DNA of 64,000 bases from Armatimonadota bacterium (GTDB lineage: Bacteria; Sysuimicrobiota; Sysuimicrobiia; Sysuimicrobiales; Kaftiobacteriaceae): positions 25,768-89,767 of the forward strand of contig JAVHLZ010000009.1 in the NCBI GenBank assembly GCA_031081675.1, read 5' to 3'. Position numbers and translations under genes: made by a program. The notes beneath the pieces are model-generated. The model did no database searches, was not told the origin of the DNA, and worked only from the letters and a program-made list of their open reading frames with translations. Below, one piece after another: positions 58,451 to 64,000 of this stretch. Position 1 is the stretch's first letter; each line of letters opens with the position of its first letter.

Positions 58451-59752
58451 ATGGCCGCGTCCTCCGTCGCGCTGTCCACCCTTCCCAACGGCATGCGGGT
58501 GCTGACCGAGCGTATCCCTCACGTCCGCACCGTCGCCGCGGGCATCTGGGTGGGGGTGGGGTCCCGCCACGAGCCGCCCGAGCACCACGGCATCTCCCAC
58601 TTCCTGGAGCACCTGTTCTTCAAGGGCACCGCCGCCCGCACAGCCCTGGAGATCGCCCAGGCGGTGGACGAGATCGGCGGCCAGATGAACGCCTTCACCG
58701 ACCGCGAGCAGACGGTCTTTTACATCAAGGTGCTGTCGGCCCACCTGGACCGGGCCCTGGAGGTCTACGCCGACATGCTCCTGCGCGCCACCCTGGCGCC
58801 GGAGAGCATCGAGCGCGAGCGCCAGGTGATCACCGAGGAGATCAAGTCCTACGAGGACTCTCCCGACGAGCTGGTCCAGGACCTGTTCGCCCAGACGGTG
58901 TGGAACAGCCACCCGCTGGGCCGTCCCGTCATCGGCACCCTCGCCACCGTGGGCCGCCTGCAGCGGGACGACTTCCTCACCCACATCGCCCGCCACTACC
59001 GGCCCGACAATGTCCTGCTGGCGGCCGCCGGCGACCTGGATCACGAGCAGGTGGTGCGCGCGGCGGAGCGGCACTTCGGCGGGTGGGAGGGGACTGCCCG
59101 GCGCACCGACCAGCCTCCCCCGCGGGCCGAGGCGGCGGTGGCCGTGCGGTCCAAGGAGACCGAGCAGGTGCACCTGTGCCTGGGCTCCCAGGGGCTGGCC
59201 CAGGCCGACGACGGGCGGTACGTCCTGGCGGTCCTGGACCACCTGCTGGGCGGGGGGATGAGCTCGCGGCTGTTCCAGGAGATCCGGGAAAAGCGCGGGC
59301 TGGTCTACAGCATCGCGTCCTACGCCGCCGCGTACCGGGACGGCGGGCTGTTTGTGATCTACGCGGGCATGAGCCCGGGGGCCGGCCCCGAGGTGGTCCG
59401 CCTGGTCCTGGAGGAACTGGACCGGGTGCGTACCGATCCGGTGCCCGACGCCGAACTGCGCCGGGCCAAAGAGTCGCTGAAGGGCAGCCTGATGCTGGGC
59501 CTGGAAAGCACGGGCAGCCGGATGTCCATGCTGGCGCGCTCGCTGATCTACCACGGGCGGGTGGTGTCGCTGGACGAGCTGCTGGCGCGCATCGACGCCG
59601 TGACCTCCGAGGACGTGCAGCGCATGGCCCAGAGGCTGCTGCGCCCCGAGGGGCTGTCCCTGGCGGCCATCGGCCCCTTCCGCTCCGACGGCCGGCTGGA
59701 GGCCGCCGTCCGGGACGCCTTCCGGCGGTACGTGGAGGCCCGGGCGGGGTAG
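58451..59752 (+). CDS. M16 family zinc peptidase (MlpA/YmxG-like)
   Basis: A 433-residue processing-peptidase-like protein. The inverted zinc motif is ISHFLEHLFFKGTAART (HxxEH), with the third ligand Glu in ITEEIKSYEDSPDELV; the second half has RLFQEIREKRGLVYSIASYAAAYRDGG. It follows pnp as in Bacillus. A TAGGAT box at 58439-58444 ends 6 nt before the ATG, so transcription may start at or near the start codon. Confidence 0.93.
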   Translation: MAASSVALSTLPNGMRVLTERIPHVRTVAAGIWVGVGSRHEPPEHHGISHFLEHLFFKGTAARTALEIAQAVDEIGGQMNAFTDREQTVFYIKVLSAHLDRALEVYADMLLRATLAPESIERERQVITEEIKSYEDSPDELVQDLFAQTVWNSHPLGRPVIGTLATVGRLQRDDFLTHIARHYRPDNVLLAAAGDLDHEQVVRAAERHFGGWEGTARRTDQPPPRAEAAVAVRSKETEQVHLCLGSQGLAQADDGRYVLAVLDHLLGGGMSSRLFQEIREKRGLVYSIASYAAAYRDGGLFVIYAGMSPGAGPEVVRLVLEELDRVRTDPVPDAELRRAKESLKGSLMLGLESTGSRMSMLARSLIYHGRVVSLDELLARIDAVTSEDVQRMAQRLLRPEGLSLAAIGPFRSDGRLEAAVRDAFRRYVEARAG

Positions 59753-59862
59753 GCGCGGTCACGGCGGGGCGGGCCGGGACGCCGGGACACAGGATACGAG
59801 CCCCGACGGCGGTCCCGGTCACGTCCTCGCTCCCCGGTTCCCGAGGCAGGGAGGTGGGGTGG

Positions 59863-60669
59863 ATGGCCGGCACGATCCGCGTGGCGGTGGCGGGAGCCGC
59901 CGGCCGCATGGGGCGGGCGGCCGTGCGGGCGGTGGCGGCCCAGGAGGACATGACGCTGGTGGCGGCCCTGGGCCGGTCCCGGGCGATCGGCCGGGACGCC
60001 GGAGAGGTGGCGGGGGCGGGACCCCTGGGCGTCGTCATCACCGCCGACCTGGCCCAGGTGCTGGGCCGCCGCCCCGACGTCCTGGTGGACTTCAGCCCGG
60101 GCCCGGCGGCCGCCGAGCACGCCCGCGCGGCGCTCCCGGCCGGGGTCAGCCCGGTCATCGGCGGCACCGGCATGGCCCCGGCCGACCTGCAGGCCCTGGC
60201 CGACCTGGCCGCCTCCCACCGCACCGGCGCCGTGGTGGCGCCCAACTTCGCGGTGGGCGCCGTCCTGATGATCGAGTTCGCCCGCCGGGCGGCGCGCTTC
60301 TTTCCGCACGTGGAGATCATCGAGATGCACCACGACCGCAAGCGCGACGCGCCCTCGGGGACGGCGCTGCGGACCGCCGCGGCGGTGGCGGCGGCGCGGG
60401 GGACCGCGCCCCCACCCGCGGTGGCCGAGGAAGAGATGGTGGCCGGCGCCCGCGGGGGACGGGCCGAGGGGATCCCCGTCCACAGCGTGCGCCTGCCGGG
60501 CCTGGTGGCCCACCAGGCAGTGATCTTCGGCGGTCCCGGTCAGACCCTGACCATCCGCCACGACTCCATCAGCGAGGAGTCGTTCATGCCCGGCCTGCTG
60601 CTGGCGGTGCGCCGGGTCCGGTCCCTACAGGGACTCGTGCACGGCCTGGAGAATCTGCTGGACCTGTAG
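59863..60669 (+). CDS. dapB: 4-hydroxy-tetrahydrodipicolinate reductase
   Basis: A 268-residue NAD(P)H enzyme of the lysine/meso-DAP pathway. The Rossmann motif is VAVAGAAGRMGRAAVRAV; VDFSPGPAAAEHAR, VIGGTGMAPADL and VVAPNFAVGAVLM follow, and the catalytic stretch EIIEMHHDRKRDAPSGTALR has the His pair and Lys. The ATG at 59863 follows GGGAGGTGGGG. It occupies the place where sporulating Bacillus has dipicolinate synthase genes. Confidence 0.95.
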   Translation: MAGTIRVAVAGAAGRMGRAAVRAVAAQEDMTLVAALGRSRAIGRDAGEVAGAGPLGVVITADLAQVLGRRPDVLVDFSPGPAAAEHARAALPAGVSPVIGGTGMAPADLQALADLAASHRTGAVVAPNFAVGAVLMIEFARRAARFFPHVEIIEMHHDRKRDAPSGTALRTAAAVAAARGTAPPPAVAEEEMVAGARGGRAEGIPVHSVRLPGLVAHQAVIFGGPGQTLTIRHDSISEESFMPGLLLAVRRVRSLQGLVHGLENLLDL

Positions 60670-60730
60670 CGGCGCCTCCGCGCGCAGCCTGCGGGCGCGG
60701 CGTCCGTCGGGGGCAGCCCGCGGGCAGAGG

Positions 60731-61780
60731 ATGAAGGGGGGAAGTCCCATACCGGCAGGAGGCTTTCGCGTCGGCATCGTGGGCGCCACCGGCGTGGTCG
60801 GCCGGGAGGTCCTGCGCGTTCTCCAGCAGCGCCGCTTTCCGGTGGACACCCTGCGGCTGTTCGCCTCCGAGCGCTCGGTCGGCCGCCGCATCGGCGCCCA
60901 CGCCGTCGAGGCCCTGTCCGAGGAGGCGTTCGCCGGGCTGGACGTGGTGATCTTCGACACCCCCGACGACGTGGCCCGGCGGTGGGTCCCCCGGGCGGCG
61001 GCGGCCGGCGCGACGGTGATCGACAACTCCGCGGCGTTCCGGATGGACCCTGACGTCCCCCTGGTCATCCCCGAGGTCAACGCCCACGCCCTGGCCCGCA
61101 TCCCCCGGCGGATCGTGGCCAACCCCAACTGCACCACCGCCACCATCGCCGTCCCCCTGGCGCCCCTGCACCGGGAGGCGGGACTGCGCCGGCTGGTGGC
61201 CTGCTCGTATCAGTCGGTGTCGGGGGCGGGCCAGCGGGGAGTCGAGCAGCTGTGGGCGGAGGTCCAGCACATGGTCGCCACCCGCCGGGTGCCGCCCCGC
61301 CCGCTGGGGGCGGCGTTCACGCACCCCATCGCCGGCAACCTGATCCCGGCCATCGGCTCGCTGCGCGGGACGCAGTTCAGCGAGGAAACCAAGGTGGCCG
61401 CCGAGCTGCGCAAGATGCTGGACCTGCCCGACCTGGCCGTCGGGGTCACGTGCGTGCGGGTGCCCACCCTGGTGGGCCACGGGGTCGCCGTCCACGCCGA
61501 GTTCGAACGGCCGCTTCCGGCCGAGCAGGCCCGGGCGCTGCTGGCCGCGGCGCCGGGGGTGGAGGTGGTGGACGACCCGGCCTCGGGCGCCTACCCCACG
61601 CCGGCGGCCGCCGCGGGGCGGGATCCCTGCCTGGTGGGGCGCATCCGCACCGACGAGGCGGGCATGCTGGCGTTCTTCGCCGTGGCCGACAACCTGCGCA
61701 AGGGGGCGGCGTTGAACGCCGTCCAGATTGCCGAGCACTTGGCGCAGGCGGGGCTGCTGGCGTCCGGGGTCCGATCCTGA
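60731..61780 (+). CDS. asd: Aspartate-semialdehyde dehydrogenase
   Basis: A 349-residue enzyme giving aspartate semialdehyde. The NADP loop is FRVGIVGATGVVGREVLRVL, NSAAFRMDPDVPLVIPEVN follows, the catalytic Cys is in VANPNCTTATIAVPL, and substrate-binding SYQSVSGAGQRG, the EETKVAAELRKML segment and the C-terminal VADNLRKGAALNAVQIAE are typical of the Gram-positive/archaeal-like branch. ATG start with short upstream ribosome site. Confidence 0.95.
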   Translation: MKGGSPIPAGGFRVGIVGATGVVGREVLRVLQQRRFPVDTLRLFASERSVGRRIGAHAVEALSEEAFAGLDVVIFDTPDDVARRWVPRAAAAGATVIDNSAAFRMDPDVPLVIPEVNAHALARIPRRIVANPNCTTATIAVPLAPLHREAGLRRLVACSYQSVSGAGQRGVEQLWAEVQHMVATRRVPPRPLGAAFTHPIAGNLIPAIGSLRGTQFSEETKVAAELRKMLDLPDLAVGVTCVRVPTLVGHGVAVHAEFERPLPAEQARALLAAAPGVEVVDDPASGAYPTPAAAAGRDPCLVGRIRTDEAGMLAFFAVADNLRKGAALNAVQIAEHLAQAGLLASGVRS

Positions 61781-61818
61781 CAGCACGCCGCCGCTGTACC
61801 GGCGGACAGAACGGCCTG

Positions 61819-63063
61819 ATGCGCATTGTCGTCCAGAAATTCGGCGGGACGGTCCTGGCCACACCGGAGGGGAGGCTGCAGGTCGCCGAGCTGATCACCG
61901 CCACCCGCACGCGGGGCTATCGGGTGGTGGCGGTGGTGTCCGCCCTGGGACGGGAAGGCGACCCCTACGCCACCGACACCCTGGTGGGACTGATGCGGGA
62001 GGTGGACCCGCAGGTCGACCCCCGCACCCTCGACCTGCTGCTGTCCACCGGGGAGATCATCTCCACCGCCCTGCTGGCCCACACCCTGGTGCGGGCCGGC
62101 TGTCCGGCCATCGCCCTGACCGGCGGCCAGGCGGGCATCCTGACCACCGACGAGTTCAACGACGCCCGCATCCTCAGCATTGACCCCCGCCCGGTGCGCC
62201 GGCACCTGGAACAGGACCGGGTGGCGGTGGTGGCCGGCTTTCAGGGGGTCACCGCCACCGGGGAGATCACCACCCTGGGGCGGGGAGGCAGCGACACCAC
62301 CGCCGTGGCCATGGGCGCGGCCCTGGGCGCCGAGGTGGTGGAGATCTACAAGGACGTGGAGGGGATCATGACCGCCGACCCGAAGCTGGTGCCGGCGGCC
62401 CGGCCCCTGCGCACCATCACCTACGACGAAGTGTCCCAGATGGCCGCCCTGGGCGCCCGGGTCTTACACCCCCGGGCCGCCGACATCGGGCGGGAGCACA
62501 ACGTGCGGCTGGTCATCCGCAGGCTGGGCAGCCTCAACGGGGGGACGGTCATCGTGAAGGGTCCGGAACTGGGCGTGCCGATCATCGACGGGCGGCCGGT
62601 GGTGGCGCTGGCCCACCTGCCCGACGTGGTGCAACTGAAGATCCCCCGGCAGGGGGACCGGGACCTGTCGCGGCCGCTGCAGGCCCTGGACGCCCTGGCC
62701 GCCGCCGGCATCAGCATCGACCTGATCAACCTGCTGCCGGAGGTGCTGGCCTTCACCGTCAAGGAGGAGGTGGCCGCGCAGGCCTCTAAGGTGTTGACGA
62801 CGCTGGGCTTTGACGTGCAGGCCAGCGCGCCGTGCGCCAAGGTGTCCATCATCGGCGCCGGGATGCGGGGACGGCCGGGGGTGATGGCCCGGGTGGTGAA
62901 GGCCCTGCACGCGGCCGGGGTGGAGATCCTCCAGACCGCCGACTCCCACACCACCATCTCCTGCCTGGTCTGGCGCGACCAGATGCAGGCCGCCCTGCAG
63001 GCCCTCCACGACGAGTTCGGGCTGGCCGAAGACGTCCAGTCCCAGCAGGAAAGCGAAGGGTGA
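61819..63063 (+). CDS. dapG: Aspartate kinase (DapG-like)
   Basis: A 414-residue monofunctional aspartokinase, the length of Bacillus DapG. The kinase domain begins [17 protein letters not shown], with [54 protein letters not shown] and [16 protein letters not shown]. Two ACT domains are at the C-terminus ([46 protein letters not shown]), the normal site of feedback by diaminopimelate, lysine or threonine. Confidence 0.94.
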   Translation: MRIVVQKFGGTVLATPEGRLQVAELITATRTRGYRVVAVVSALGREGDPYATDTLVGLMREVDPQVDPRTLDLLLSTGEIISTALLAHTLVRAGCPAIALTGGQAGILTTDEFNDARILSIDPRPVRRHLEQDRVAVVAGFQGVTATGEITTLGRGGSDTTAVAMGAALGAEVVEIYKDVEGIMTADPKLVPAARPLRTITYDEVSQMAALGARVLHPRAADIGREHNVRLVIRRLGSLNGGTVIVKGPELGVPIIDGRPVVALAHLPDVVQLKIPRQGDRDLSRPLQALDALAAAGISIDLINLLPEVLAFTVKEEVAAQASKVLTTLGFDVQASAPCAKVSIIGAGMRGRPGVMARVVKALHAAGVEILQTADSHTTISCLVWRDQMQAALQALHDEFGLAEDVQSQQESEG

Positions 63064-63075
63064 ATCAGCGTCCGT

Positions 63076-63110
63076 GCCCTCTCCCCGTCGCCGAGGAGGA
63101 GGGAGAGGGC
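63076..63110 (+). promoter_or_regulatory. Inverted repeat before dapA
   Basis: GCCCTCTCCC (63076-63085) and GGGAGAGGGC (63101-63110) are perfectly complementary with a 15-nt loop; the right arm ends 4 nt before the GGAGGAG of dapA. It may limit translation or be a small dispersed palindrome. Confidence 0.45.
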
Positions 63111-63128
63111 AGAAAGGAGGAGTTCGCC

Positions 63129-64000
63129 ATGCCCGTCTTTGGCCGCGTGCTCACCGCCATGGTCACCCCGTTCGACGACGCCGGCAACGTGGACGACGGC
63201 AAGGCGGCCGCGCTGGCCCGCCGCCTGGCCGACTCTGGCTCGGACGCCATCGTGGTCGCCGGCACCACCGGCGAGTCGCCGACCCTGACCGACGAGGAGA
63301 AGCTGCGCCTGGTGCGGACCGTCAAGGAGGCGGTGGGCGGCCGCGCCCAGGTCGTGGCCGGCACCGGCACCTACGACACCCGCCACTCCATCCACCTCAC
63401 CCGCGAAGCCGAGCGCGCCGGCGCCGACGGCTTCCTGCTGGTCAACCCCTACTACAACCGCCCGTCCCAGGACGGCCTGTACGCGCACTTCAGGGCGGTG
63501 GCCGAGTCCACCACCAAGCCCTGCATCCTCTACAACATCCCCGGCCGCACCGGGGTGAACTGCCTGCCCGACACCGTCGCCCGCCTGGCCCAGATCCCCA
63601 ACATCGTGGCCGTCAAAGAAGCCTCCGGCAGCCTGGACCAGGCGTCGGAGGTGCGGGCCAGGACGCCGGAGACCTTTGACATTTACAGCGGCGACGACAG
63701 CCTGACCCTGCCCATCCTGGCGGTGGGCGGGTGCGGCGTCGTGAGCGTGGCCAGCCATCTGGTGGGCCCTGACATCCAGGAGATGATCCGCTCCTACGAG
63801 CGGGGCGACGTGCGCCGGGCCCTGCAGATCCACCTGCGCCTGTTCCCCCTGTTCAAGGTCCTGTTCATCACCACCAACCCGGTGCCGGTCAAGGCCGCCC
63901 TCGCCCTCAGCGGGTTCCCGGTGGGGGCGCCGCGGCTGCCCCTGGTGGAGGCCACGGCCAAGGAGAAGGAGCAGATCGCGTCCGTCCTGCGCCAGCTGGC
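63129..64000 (+). CDS. dapA: 4-hydroxy-tetrahydrodipicolinate synthase, cut by the window end
   Basis: A TIM-barrel class I aldolase condensing pyruvate with aspartate semialdehyde. The first 290 residues are present, nearly full length. [12 protein letters not shown] (Thr46/Thr47), Tyr135 in LYNIPGRTG and the Schiff-base Lys163 in IVAVKEASG are visible. ATG 63129 with AGAAAGGAGGAG upstream. No stop is reached before position 64000. It completes the asd-dapG-dapA order known from Bacillus. Confidence 0.96.
   Translation, partial: MPVFGRVLTAMVTPFDDAGNVDDGKAAALARRLADSGSDAIVVAGTTGESPTLTDEEKLRLVRTVKEAVGGRAQVVAGTGTYDTRHSIHLTREAERAGADGFLLVNPYYNRPSQDGLYAHFRAVAESTTKPCILYNIPGRTGVNCLPDTVARLAQIPNIVAVKEASGSLDQASEVRARTPETFDIYSGDDSLTLPILAVGGCGVVSVASHLVGPDIQEMIRSYERGDVRRALQIHLRLFPLFKVLFITTNPVPVKAALALSGFPVGAPRLPLVEATAKEKEQIASVLRQL

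Noticed and set aside
55514..59554. A 1346-codon reverse open frame across rpsO, pnp and the M16 gene
   Set aside because: Same mirror effect; low-complexity translation and complete overlap with well-recognised genes.
63064..63128. A lysine riboswitch in front of dapA
   Set aside because: The gap is about 65 nt with only a simple inverted repeat; the lysine aptamer needs well over 150 nt.

Overview
The window is a 64 kb piece of a very GC-rich bacterial chromosome. It is densely coding, with short gaps and many ATGA or GTGA stop/start overlaps. No rRNA, tRNA, IS element, phage or CRISPR was seen. Gene order repeatedly matches Bacillota-type synteny: secD-secF-recJ-rel, then hisS-aspS, rarA and mnmA; rimP-nusA-rnpM-infB-DUF503-rbfA-nrnA-truB-ribF-rpsO-pnp; and an M16 peptidase followed by dapB-asd-dapG-dapA. 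Against that background sit an archaeal-type aspartyl-tRNA synthetase and an archaeal-type fructose-1,6-bisphosphate aldolase/phosphatase. My inference is a deep-branching, possibly thermophilic member of the Terrabacteria (a Sysuimicrobiota/CSP1-3, Armatimonadota or early Bacillota-like lineage). This was not verified by any search.

Region by region. 1-14509 is a type IV pilus / pseudopilus locus: pilB (cut by the window edge), a reverse-strand NarL-type two-component module (one kinase, two response regulators), pilC, five prepilin-like proteins, pilMNO, a flippase-like membrane protein, a PilZ protein and a SPOR protein. No pilP or pilQ follows. 14696-16040 holds an enoyl-CoA hydratase and an RskA-like protein. 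16101-19544 is a likely DNA-damage cassette: a promoter with a near-perfect Gram-positive LexA box, a Rad51/RecA-like protein without a P-loop, a small protein, and a family B DNA polymerase with an apparently dead exonuclease domain. 20607-29064 has a perfect consensus promoter, secD, secF, lapA, a RecJ fused to HIRAN and a degenerate RecQ-like helicase, and a long RelA/SpoT homologue. 29106-33445 contains two PLP enzymes, a histidine phosphatase and a sugar-nucleotidyltransferase. 33490-39635 carries hisS, aspS, a 6S RNA not visible to ORF calling, hup, rarA and mnmA. 39717-46488 carries a C-terminal processing protease, the CCA-adding enzyme, FBP aldolase/phosphatase, a ParA with two small uncharacterised neighbours, and a HAD phosphatase. 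46550-47014 is a peroxiredoxin with an in-frame UGA at the peroxidatic position, most likely selenocysteine, with a stem-loop just downstream. 47039-58381 is the transcription/translation superoperon, headed by a structured leader ending in an intrinsic terminator. 58451-64000 is the M16 peptidase and the lysine/diaminopimelate branch.

Non-coding structure is unusually informative. Several promoters fit TTGNNN-N17-TANNNT and two are perfect consensus. Attenuator-like terminators precede rimP and rpsO. Some genes look nearly leaderless. Four families of short intergenic repeats lie mostly near gene ends: a period-9 GATYGNGNA family, purine-rich GGGAAGA tracts, GGAACGTTGAAG words, and four GGGGACAGACCCC copies.
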